This document shows positions 7,430-13,889 of a stretch of 17,291 bases of DNA, in pieces. The notes below the pieces were generated by a model, which was given only the letters and a program-made list of their open reading frames with translations, was not told the DNA's origin and did not search any database. Location of the stretch: contig NIVA01000023.1 of the NCBI GenBank assembly GCA_002254335.1, forward strand, positions 1 through 17,291, read 5' to 3'. Position numbers and translations under genes: made by a program. The stretch's first letter is position 1. Each line of letters begins with the position of its first letter. The stretch comes from Bacteroidetes bacterium 4572_114. Its GTDB lineage: Bacteria > Bacteroidota > Bacteroidia > Bacteroidales > 4484-276.

Positions 7430-8605
7430 TTAAAAACTCCACTTCAGCCTGCCGTACAGCATTTGACCGTAATCGCCATACTCTGTTTGTTTATCGCCAA
7501 AGAACAATTGCCCAATCAAAAACAGGCCAATATTATCTGTCAGGGATATATCTATCGACGGCCCGAAAAATGCGGAGCCATCATATGGGTTGAGGATACC
7601 TGCAACATTGCCCCGGATCAACGGTGATATTTGATAGGCCATTTCGCCGAACAATTCCATACGTGCCGGGGTAAGGGTTTTCGCATTCATATTAGGGCCG
7701 CCAAGAAAAATATTCCCCAAATATGCATTGCCGGTCGTGCCATCGCTGTTGTAAATCAGGCTTCCATGCAGATAGAAACTACTTGGAAATGTATAATTCG
7801 CACCGGTTGACATGACGAGTGATGGATTAGGTTCAGGGTCGCATAAACCTCCGGTGTGGTGAAAATAGGTAACCTCACCGTTGAATCCTGCGCCTTTGAT
7901 TTGCCCTGACCATCCACCACCCAAAACAATATCATTCTTCATCATACCTCCCAGTAATTGGAAATCGTAATTCCATTTATTAAATTTATACATCCCGGCA
8001 ATGGTATGTCTATGGTCTGAATCAACTTTCCATGCCAACTGGACCGAAGATGTCGTCCCTGTATAATATTGTACACTCAAGGCATCACAACCCGGTCGTT
8101 CAACATAGTCGAAATCGAAATAGTTAAAGGTGTTAAAAATATCATTCGGGTTCCAAACGAGGTTAATTCCCCAGTTAATCCGTTGACGGCCTACAACCAC
8201 TTCCAGGTTTTTCCAGGTAAAATTCACATTGGCCCTGTCGATGTTGGTAATAAAATAGTAGGACGAATCGCTGGCCCAATCAAAAGTAAGGTCCATCAAT
8301 CCGTAATCAATAGCTGCAAACTCACCAAGATGTGGGTAATAAGCATAAACCATTTGCCCGAAATTGAGGGTGTTCCTTCCACCCACATGTGCCGAAAAAG
8401 CACCTTTGTACCATTTAAAATCCAGGCGGTTGGTTAACACGCCCATGGTTTGCCATTGCTTGCTGTCGGGCTCCAACCACACATTTTCTAAGTATTGGAG
8501 GTGGCCGTTGGCTGAGAAAGTTCCAAAATCAGCTTTTGTTTTTTTCTGTGAAAATCCGTTTGTAACAATCAGTATCAGAAGGAAGAAGAAAATAATTCGT
8601 TTCAT
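7430..8605 (-). CDS. Outer-membrane beta-barrel protein of the ABC/LolA-like cluster
   Basis: A 391-residue protein with signal peptide MKRIIFFFLLILIVTNGFSQ, then alternating aromatic and polar strands over the whole length, ending in RLKWSF, a typical barrel C terminus with terminal Phe. A segment around residues 135-175 (VVVGRQRINWGINLVWNP, followed by DFDYVERPG) resembles the inner-wall region of DUF1302-like outer-membrane proteins. I infer a channel or docking barrel in the outer membrane. It lies 126 bp downstream of the ABC ATPase gene on the same strand and is probably the last gene of the transport operon. DUF1302-type barrels elsewhere occur with LolA-like proteins and RND/MMPL pumps, so an ABC version of that arrangement is plausible. 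The substrate is unknown. Confidence 0.8.
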   Translation of the reverse strand: MKRIIFFFLLILIVTNGFSQKKTKADFGTFSANGHLQYLENVWLEPDSKQWQTMGVLTNRLDFKWYKGAFSAHVGGRNTLNFGQMVYAYYPHLGEFAAIDYGLMDLTFDWASDSSYYFITNIDRANVNFTWKNLEVVVGRQRINWGINLVWNPNDIFNTFNYFDFDYVERPGCDALSVQYYTGTTSSVQLAWKVDSDHRHTIAGMYKFNKWNYDFQLLGGMMKNDIVLGGGWSGQIKGAGFNGEVTYFHHTGGLCDPEPNPSLVMSTGANYTFPSSFYLHGSLIYNSDGTTGNAYLGNIFLGGPNMNAKTLTPARMELFGEMAYQISPLIRGNVAGILNPYDGSAFFGPSIDISLTDNIGLFLIGQLFFGDKQTEYGDYGQMLYGRLKWSF

Positions 8606-8662
8606 AATAAAAAATCTTTTCAGTAAAATTTCAACTATTCCAAAACCATTCGTAGTTGAATT

Positions 8663-8708
8663 TCTTAGTGTTCCTACGTGTCCTTAGTGCCTTAGTGGTA
8701 GTGCTTGT
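8663..8708. repeat. Degenerate CTTAGTG tandem repeat
   Basis: The gap between the barrel and ATPase genes carries CTTAGTG at about 8664-8670, 8683-8689 and 8691-8697, with a related AGTGCTTG right after. On the minus strand the unit reads CACTAAG. No hairpin is evident. It lies in the leader of the barrel gene. Confidence 0.55.
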
Positions 8709-8731
8709 AATGCTGGTATTAATATATACAA

Positions 8732-9415
8732 CTAAACCGTAACATCCGAAATAACCTTCCCGTCATCCAGCGAGATAAGCCGGCGGGCTTTTTTCATTAC
8801 CCTGTCGTCGTGGGTTGAGAAGATAAAGGTCATATTTTCTTCGCGGTTGAGTTTTTCCATTAGTTCAAGCAGTTCGTTGGTTGCTTTAGAGTCGAGGTTT
8901 GCCGTGGGTTCATCTGCCAGGATAAACTGTGGTTTTGAAGCCAGTGCCCTTGCTACTGCGACCCTTTGCTGCTGCCCGCCTGAGAGTTTGTTGGGCCGTT
9001 GGTCCTTTTTGTCCGGCAGGCCGATAGCCTCTAACATCTCATCAATCCTGGCGTTACATTCATTTTTGCCGCGTCCTTGCAACTGCATGATGAACCCAAT
9101 ATTTTCCTTCACTGTAAGGACTGGTATCAGGTTATATGCCTGGAACACAAACCCAATGTTGTGAAGCCTAAAGTCGATGAGTTTGGATTGGTTCAGCGTG
9201 TTAAGGGCCACTTTGTTAATTGTTACCCTACCTTTGGTTGGATCGTCAAGTCCGCCGATCATGTTCAACAAAGTGGTTTTTCCGCAACCGGACGGGCCAA
9301 CAATGGCAGTAAATTCCCCTTTTTCTATGGTGAGGTCGATACCATCAACAGCATTGACCGGTACTTGCGTACTGTTGTAAATTTTATGCAGGTTCGTTGT
9401 TTCTATTACGTTCAT
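8732..9415 (-). CDS. ABC transporter ATPase, LolD/MacB type
   Basis: A 227-residue ATPase of the usual length for LolD-like proteins. The Walker A motif is GPSGCGKTT (residues 40-48), the Q-loop lies in FVFQAYNLIP, the signature is LSGGQ (144-148), Walker B is FILADEP (164-170), and the switch histidine is H202 in STHDD. The family powers type VII ABC (MacB/FtsX-fold) systems that work by mechanotransmission rather than by passing substrate through the membrane. The two FtsX-like permeases upstream on the same strand are the expected partners. The gap of 391 bp between this gene and permease 2 is unusually large for such an operon and is filled with repeat DNA and a dead gene fragment. Confidence 0.95.
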   Translation of the reverse strand: MNVIETTNLHKIYNSTQVPVNAVDGIDLTIEKGEFTAIVGPSGCGKTTLLNMIGGLDDPTKGRVTINKVALNTLNQSKLIDFRLHNIGFVFQAYNLIPVLTVKENIGFIMQLQGRGKNECNARIDEMLEAIGLPDKKDQRPNKLSGGQQQRVAVARALASKPQFILADEPTANLDSKATNELLELMEKLNREENMTFIFSTHDDRVMKKARRLISLDDGKVISDVTV

Positions 9416-9477
9416 TATTGTGTGATTTATTTAATGTAACTCTTTTGTATTTTATTCATTTAAGTTTTTTAGCAGCA

Positions 9478-9515
9478 AATAATTCAATGAGGTAATGCGC
9501 CAATGTGGCAATGTG
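9478..9515. repeat. Left AATG array of the 391-bp gap
   Basis: AATG recurs with about 8-bp period (CAATGAGGTAATGCGCCAATG and onwards). It directly borders the stop-codon side of the four-helix-bundle remnant and is inverted relative to the CATT arrays on its other side. Confidence 0.5.
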
Positions 9516-9523
9516 TTCTGCTA

Positions 9524-9586
9524 CTATTTATTTTTCCCATAAGCTGTATCCCTTGCATTTGTAGCTATTTTTCTAATTTCATCCCA
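9524..9586 (-). pseudogene. C-terminal remnant of a four-helix-bundle (S23/IVP-like) gene
   Basis: On the minus strand, 20 codons read WDEIRKIATNARDTAYGKNK before a TAG at 9524-9526; a TGA lies immediately upstream at 9587-9589. The peptide matches in pattern the C terminus of the other remnant in this window (EISKIVTKSRNSTYGNK). That places it with the four-helix-bundle proteins first found in 23S rRNA intervening sequences. Only the last helix remains, so it cannot be functional. The match is short and rests on comparison within the window and on memory of the family. Confidence 0.5.
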
Positions 9587-9587
9587 T

Positions 9588-9620
9588 CATTCTATCATTA
9601 AATCATTTAACCATTTCCCC
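9588..9620. repeat. CATT array right of the remnant
   Basis: ATCATTCTATCATTAAATC and its continuation form a degenerate 7-8-bp CATT repeat ending in CCCC at 9620. It is inverted relative to the array at 9478-9515, so the two bracket the four-helix remnant. Confidence 0.5.
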
Positions 9621-9621
9621 A

Positions 9622-9733
9622 CCGGAAACCTTCCAGGTTTTGATACCACCTCAATAACTTCACATCAATTTCCCGAAAAAATACCTGTCACAGGTTAATC
9701 CTGAATCAATAAACCTGGAAGGTTTTTTTTCGG
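9622..9733. repeat. Inverted repeat with AAACCT-AGGTTT hairpins
   Basis: AAACCTTCCAGGTTT (9626-9640) and AAACCTGGAAGGTTT (9711-9725) are each small hairpins (6-bp stem, 3-nt loop) and are exact inverted copies of each other. CCGG precedes the first and TTTTTCGG follows the second. A third hairpin, ACCTG-TCA-CAGGT, lies between them at 9683-9695. The T-run after the right copy makes it terminator-like on the plus strand, but no plus-strand gene ends here. The same core occurs at 6181-6260. Confidence 0.6.
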
Positions 9734-9748
9734 ATTAATTCGTTCAAC

Positions 9749-9805
9749 CATTGTATCATTACATCATTGAAGCATTGAAGCATTGAAGCATTTAATCATT
9801 TCCCC
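9749..9805. repeat. CATT array abutting the permease 2 stop codon
   Basis: A run of CATT units with three exact copies of an 8-bp unit (GAAGCATT at 9769-9792). It ends in CATTTCCCC one base before the stop codon of the permease at 9807. It shares CATTACATCATTG with the arrays at 12264-12327 and 12911-12981. Confidence 0.65.
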
Positions 9806-9806
9806 A

Positions 9807-11027
9807 CTACTCCGCCCTAACCGCCTCGGCCGGGTTAATCTTCATGGCTTTGCGTGTGGGCCATATCGAAGCAATTACCGAGGTCATAATAACCAGGATG
9901 GTAATAATAAAATAGAATTGCAAGGAAACTTCCGGATAAATAAAGGAGCTGTACCCCATAGCTTCCAGGCCTTGGGACCATGACGCGAAATTGATGCCCG
10001 ATTTGCCAAAAATGCCCATCAGCCCCATACTGATCAACAACCCGATAAACCCACCAGTTATAGACAGTAATGTGGTTTCTAACAGTATCATTTTAAATAC
10101 CCGTTTTCTGTTCATGCCAACCGCCATCAACATTCCAAGTTCGCGTTTGCGCTCCAGGATTACCATCAACATCGTATTGATTATACCAAAAATAAGTGCA
10201 AACAAAATGATGATCATCAGCCAGTAGCTAAATTGGTTCATCATTGTTGACATGATTATCAACGAGGGCCTTATCTCCCGCCATGTTTGCACACTGAGTG
10301 ATGGGAATTTGGTGGCCAGGGCGCTTGAAACCGAATGGGCAGACTTGGTATCAATAGTCCTGATGGCAATTTCATTTGCTTCGCCCTTTGCTATCCCCAA
10401 AGTTTGGTTAAGGCCCGACGAAAGGACGAAAACGTTAAGCTCATCAAACTGCGAGTTGTTGGTTTTATAAATCCCTTCTACCCGGTACAAAATGTAGGTC
10501 ATCTCCCCGTTTAACGCCTGTACCGTCATAACAATTTTATTGCCGATATCAGCCTTTAGCTTGTGCGATAATTTTTGACTGATAACAATAGATGGCGTTT
10601 TGCCTCTCTTTTCGAAATAGGTACCTGAAACAAGTTTTGCATAGATATTGGTAACTTTTTTCTCATCCCCGGGCACTATACCGTTTATGGTCACGCCCGT
10701 CCCGGTGGTTGCAGTGCTGGCCATGGCCGTAGATTTAGTACGTGAGCATACACTGGTAACTTTATTGTTGCCGGTAATTGCAGACAGCTTTTCCTGAACA
10801 TGATGGATGAGGTACCGGGGCGACATGTTATCAAGAAACTTAGGGTTGTGGATTTGGATGTCGGAAATTTCGCTGTCGATGGCGTTGCTGGTCTGCTGTG
10901 CAACCATGCCGTTCATCAAACCCGAAATAAATATCCCACCGATAAGCCCGATGGCAATGGCAAAAATAACTACCAGGCTGCGGGTTTTGTTCCGCCAAAT
11001 ATTTCTCCAGGACATTTGTAACAACAT
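9807..11027 (-). CDS. ABC transporter permease 2, FtsX/MacB fold
   Basis: A 406-residue permease with the MacB/LolC topology. The N-terminal SWRNIWRNKTRS amphipathic segment leads into membrane helix 1 (about residues 18-40), a large periplasmic domain follows (about 45-255), and three C-terminal helices end the protein: YWLMIIILFALIFGIINT, the LLSITGGFIGLLISMGL region and FIITILVIMTSVIASIW. The coupling segment ERKRELGMLMAVGMNRKRV contacts the ATPase in this family. A proximal ATG at 11015 (MSWRNIW) is an alternative start. It lies 12 bp downstream of permease 1, which it resembles at both ends, so the two probably form a heterodimer like LolC/LolE. The role is mechanotransmission to a periplasmic partner. 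Confidence 0.93.
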   Translation of the reverse strand: MLLQMSWRNIWRNKTRSLVVIFAIAIGLIGGIFISGLMNGMVAQQTSNAIDSEISDIQIHNPKFLDNMSPRYLIHHVQEKLSAITGNNKVTSVCSRTKSTAMASTATTGTGVTINGIVPGDEKKVTNIYAKLVSGTYFEKRGKTPSIVISQKLSHKLKADIGNKIVMTVQALNGEMTYILYRVEGIYKTNNSQFDELNVFVLSSGLNQTLGIAKGEANEIAIRTIDTKSAHSVSSALATKFPSLSVQTWREIRPSLIIMSTMMNQFSYWLMIIILFALIFGIINTMLMVILERKRELGMLMAVGMNRKRVFKMILLETTLLSITGGFIGLLISMGLMGIFGKSGINFASWSQGLEAMGYSSFIYPEVSLQFYFIITILVIMTSVIASIWPTRKAMKINPAEAVRAE

Positions 11028-11039
11028 AATATTTTGTTT

Positions 11040-12263
11040 TTAGCTTCTTAAACCTGAAATTAAATTAAATTTTGATATATTCGCCAGAGGGTAAAGTGCA
11101 ACTATCAATGTGAGGATTAATACAATAAGCCCCTGGTTAAGAAATATTTCTGCCGAAAATGCAAAAGGTAAAATTGGCTGGACATTAAATTCTTCCATTG
11201 CAGTTGCCATTTCACCGGTTAGAGGTATTGGGTTTTTGTAGAAGTAGTATATAATAGGTGTGCTGGCAATGGCACCACTTAACACTCCTAAAAATCCCAT
11301 ATAAAGTGTTTCGATAAATACAATCAGTGCCAGTTTGTAGCGCTGCATCCCCACCGCAATCATAATAGAAAATTCCCTTTTCCGTTCAAATGTCATCATT
11401 AATATTGTACCGAAAATGCCAAAAGCAACAACAACATAAAGGATGGCCAGCATAAACATACCGCTGATATTGTCGCTTTCTATTTGTTGCTTTAGTTCCA
11501 CCATCATCTCGTCCCAGGTCATTATTTCATATTGTTTCCCCAGGCCATCGTTTATTGTTTGATATGTTTTATCAAGTTTATCTGGGTTTTCCAGCATCAG
11601 CGAATATGAGGTAAGCCGGTTGTCGGCGGCAAAGAAATACTGGGCAGTGGCCAAAGTCATATATATTAACTGCTTGTTCATTTCGGGGGCCGGAAAATGA
11701 AGGATGCCCCTTACCGGATATTCGCCCGCCGCAGTAAATCCATGAAACCCCTGCGACAAAAGCACGATAGTGTCCCCAATGCCAAGTTTTAAGTATTTGG
11801 CCAGGGCATCGCCAAGCAAAACGCCGTTATCATTTTTATTAAGGAAGTATTTCCCTTCCACCACCCTTGATTCAAGTTTTGTGATACTGTTTTCTATGGC
11901 CGGGATAGTGCCCACAATACCAACCCCTTTGGTTATTTTGCCGGTTGATGCCAGGGCAAAAGATTCGAGCCGGGGGATAACCTGGGAGACATTTTGCTCA
12001 GAAGAAACCTTTTGGGACAACGATTTGGTGTTTTCAAAAGTGTTGTCAATGGTTTTGTCTTCCCAGTAACCTTTGGCATGTACCTGTATAAAACCGGTGG
12101 AATTGCGGATGGCGTCCCTTTCCATCAGGTCGTAGGTGCCGTTTTGCATCGAGCGCATGAGCATGGCAAGCAGGATGGCGAAAAATACCGATGAGATGGT
12201 AATCATCGACCTGCGCTTGTTCCGCCACAAATTACGCCAGGCTATTTTTGTGTAGTTTCTCAT
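11040..12263 (-). CDS. ABC transporter permease 1, FtsX/MacB fold
   Basis: A 407-residue permease with the same topology as its neighbour. IAWRNLWRNKRRSMIT leads into helix 1, a periplasmic domain spans roughly residues 45-265, and three helices follow, starting FMLAILYVVVAFGIFGTIL. The coupling segment is ERKREFSIMIAVGMQRYKL. The protein ends SKFNLISGLRS. It probably pairs with permease 2 and the ATPase downstream to form an inner-membrane complex. The ATG at 12263 is preceded directly by a CATT repeat array, so no ordinary ribosome-binding region is visible. The LolA-like gene that should be upstream in the operon is 718 bp away across inserted DNA, so this gene may need its own promoter. 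Confidence 0.93.
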   Translation of the reverse strand: MRNYTKIAWRNLWRNKRRSMITISSVFFAILLAMLMRSMQNGTYDLMERDAIRNSTGFIQVHAKGYWEDKTIDNTFENTKSLSQKVSSEQNVSQVIPRLESFALASTGKITKGVGIVGTIPAIENSITKLESRVVEGKYFLNKNDNGVLLGDALAKYLKLGIGDTIVLLSQGFHGFTAAGEYPVRGILHFPAPEMNKQLIYMTLATAQYFFAADNRLTSYSLMLENPDKLDKTYQTINDGLGKQYEIMTWDEMMVELKQQIESDNISGMFMLAILYVVVAFGIFGTILMMTFERKREFSIMIAVGMQRYKLALIVFIETLYMGFLGVLSGAIASTPIIYYFYKNPIPLTGEMATAMEEFNVQPILPFAFSAEIFLNQGLIVLILTLIVALYPLANISKFNLISGLRS

Positions 12264-12327
12264 GTTTAATGGTTTAATGGTTCAATGATGTAATGCTTCA
12301 ATGATTTAATGATCTAATGCTTTAGTG
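12264..12327. repeat. AATG array forming the leader of permease 1
   Basis: Degenerate 7-8-bp AATG repeat touching the permease start codon. It contains CAATGATGTAATGCT (12283-12297), the exact inverse of AGCATTACATCATTG in the array at 12911-12981. Confidence 0.7.
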
Positions 12328-12367
12328 TTCATATATGTAGTCTCTGCATGAAAACTCAATATTTTCG

Positions 12368-12492
12368 AGTGCTTAGTCAGAAAACGTCAAGTTCGAGGCT
12401 TGTGAAGTGCAGAAAATCAAGAGTTTACTTTTGTAAATGACTGGTTTTCTGCACAAGCGTAACGAAGAAATTGGCGTTTTCTGGCAAGCACT
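12368..12492. repeat. 125-bp near-symmetrical hairpin element
   Basis: AGTGCTT (12368-12374) is matched by AAGCACT (12486-12492), and TTTAC (12424-12428) by GTAAA (12433-12437) around a TTTT loop. All intermediate blocks fall in register apart from small gaps: CAGAAAACG pairs with CGTTTTCTG, CTTGTG with CACAAG, and TGCAGAAAA with TTTTCTGCA. It has no coding capacity. The size and form suit a REP/MITE-like interspersed palindrome. Confidence 0.8.
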
Positions 12493-12532
12493 ATGTAAAT
12501 AGCTTTTTGGGATGGTTATTGATTTGTAGCTA

Positions 12533-12749
12533 TTATTTGTTTCCATAGGTTGAGTTCCTGGATTTTGTAACTATTTTACTTATTTCTGTTGCTTCTGTTG
12601 TTAACCTTTCCAGTTCCAATGTTTCTTTTGACAACCTGGCATCATGTATTATTTCTAACCAATATTCCGATTCAAAAATAAATTACATCAACTGCAAATT
12701 TTGTAGTTCTCTTTTTCATGTTCTCAATAAAAACTTCATTTTCAGTCAT
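12533..12749 (-). pseudogene. Internally deleted four-helix-bundle (S23/IVP-like) gene
   Basis: From an ATG at 12749 the minus strand reads MTENEVFIENMKKRTTKFA, continues VDVIYF and hits TGA. Shifting frame by one base, it resumes as ESEYWLEIIHDARLSKETLE, then a Glu/Thr-rich helix and ISKIVTKSRNSTYGNK before TAA at 12533-12535. These are the first helix and the last two helices of the four-helix-bundle proteins named after 23S rRNA intervening sequences (TIGR02436-type). The middle, about 45-50 residues in relatives as I remember them, is missing, and the junction is out of frame. Intact homologues form small pentamer-forming or Avd-like bundles with no settled cellular role. This copy is dead. 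Confidence 0.75.
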
Positions 12750-12776
12750 AATATTTAGTTTTTAAATTATAATTGA

Positions 12777-12901
12777 GTCTGGTCTAAAAAGCTATATTTT
12801 GCCGCGAATGCGCTAATATATTTTTCTAATTACTATATAATCATTTGGTTGAAAGTAATAAAATTTCGCTAATTTTCAAAAACTTCGTTTTTAGACCGGA
12901 C
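12777..12901. mobile_element. MITE-like element with 14-bp terminal inverted repeats
   Basis: GTCTGGTCTAAAAA (12777-12790) is inverted at TTTTTAGACCGGAC (12888-12901) with one mismatch. The 125-bp unit has no coding frame; its interior is AT-rich and includes GCGCTAAT and TCGCTAAT. No convincing target-site duplication flanks it, so mobility is inferred from the terminal repeats only. Confidence 0.45.
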
Positions 12902-12910
12902 ACATAATTT

Positions 12911-12981
12911 TATTGCCCCATTAAAGCATTGAATCATTGCCCCATTGAATCATTTTAGCATTACATCATTGCCTCATTTCC
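12911..12981. repeat. CATT array abutting the LolA-like stop codon
   Basis: Degenerate CATT array with AGCATTACATCATTG at 12957-12971, in inverted orientation to the array at 12264-12327. It ends immediately before the stop codon of the LolA-like gene at 12982. The two arrays delimit the inserted DNA between permease 1 and that gene. Confidence 0.65.
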
Positions 12982-13725
12982 TCACTTGACCCTCTTCATA
13001 TTCTGTTGCGAGAAAAACGAATCGGGGATATCTGTGTTAAACTCCATATCTTTCATGTCCATTATGGTTTTGTGGCCCTTTTTGTCGGCGGGGATCATTT
13101 CGAGGTGGGCAGGGAGTTTCCGGTCGCCAAACTGCGTAACGTTGCTGGCTGTTTGTGTATTTACCAGGTTCATATCTTCATCGAAATATTCCATCTTCAT
13201 TTCATAAAACTCTTTCTTCTCGACCCACATGATGATTTTGCCCCATACAACAGCGGCATTTTCTTTCGGTATCAGTTCTATTTTGTAACAATCATAATCG
13301 CCAATTTTTTCTTCACCAATTATTTTATGGGTATAATCCTCAACAATTGAATTCATCTTTACGAGGTCATCATTGGTGAAGTCAGAGCCCATCCACGACT
13401 GGCTCATCATCGAGGGGGGTATCTTTATCATCCTGCTGATGGTAGGCATCCAGTTCCACATATCGGTTTCGCGTTTCAAAAATACCTGGCCTTTGTCCCT
13501 TGCCGGTTCCGTAATCAATATCAAATAATATCCGTTGCCCTGCGACCAGGATTTCATCGACACTGTCCTCGACCAGGTTGGCCGTTCTATTGTCATGGTC
13601 ATCAACCCTTTGCTGGTTTTGCCCATCACCAGGTCGTTGGCTTTTTGCACTATTGCAGTGGCATCTTGTGCATAAGATGTAACAATTGACATTAAAAATG
13701 TCATGATAAAAATGCTTGTTTTCAT
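12982..13725 (-). CDS. LolA-like periplasmic protein (outer membrane lipoprotein-sorting family)
   Basis: A 247-residue protein with signal peptide MKTSIFIMTFLMSIVTSYA and mature start near QDATA. The body fits the LolA_like family (PF17131): a TIERPTWSRTVSMKSWSQG strand pair, then DMWNWMPTISRMIKIPP and the diagnostic SQSWMGSDFTNDDLVK, then IIGEEKIGDYDCYKIELIP. These proteins have the half-barrel LolA fold with a hydrophobic pocket. They are named for lipoprotein sorting, but most occur beside RND or ABC systems and their ligand is unknown. Here it is the first structural gene after the TetR regulator and probably carries a hydrophobic substrate between the ABC complex and the barrel, or serves as its periplasmic acceptor. 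No lipobox is present, so it is soluble. Confidence 0.9.
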   Translation of the reverse strand: MKTSIFIMTFLMSIVTSYAQDATAIVQKANDLVMGKTSKGLMTMTIERPTWSRTVSMKSWSQGNGYYLILITEPARDKGQVFLKRETDMWNWMPTISRMIKIPPSMMSQSWMGSDFTNDDLVKMNSIVEDYTHKIIGEEKIGDYDCYKIELIPKENAAVVWGKIIMWVEKKEFYEMKMEYFDEDMNLVNTQTASNVTQFGDRKLPAHLEMIPADKKGHKTIMDMKDMEFNTDIPDSFFSQQNMKRVK

Positions 13726-13795
13726 TTTAAATAAATTTATTGTAATTATTTAGCTACTTTTTAATAGTCACACATCTAACTTCAATTGCCACAGA

Positions 13796-13889
13796 CCCCC
13801 TCTAACTACTCCTTAAGGGGGAGGATTCTACCACACTGGCCGTTGCCGTGGCTTGTGTGGGGGGACTCCCTTCCCCTGCAGGGGAAGGG
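13796..13889. repeat. GC-rich palindromic repeat inside the TetR 3' end
   Basis: The segment holds CTCCTTAAGGGGGAG, the pair CCACAC (13831-13836) and GTGTGG (13855-13860), and a perfect 22-bp palindrome at 13868-13889 with arms CCCTTCCCCTG and CAGGGGAAGGG. Such GC-rich palindromes are common intergenic repeats in Bacteroidota. Here they encode the end of the TetR protein. Confidence 0.7.

Noticed and set aside
9622..9733. CRISPR-like spacing of the AAACCT hairpins
   Set aside because: Only two inverted copies exist, not direct repeats with uniform spacers, and there are no cas genes.
12264..12981. Diversity-generating retroelement suggested by an Avd-like four-helix protein
   Set aside because: No reverse transcriptase and no template/variable repeat pair is present; the four-helix gene is a decayed fragment.
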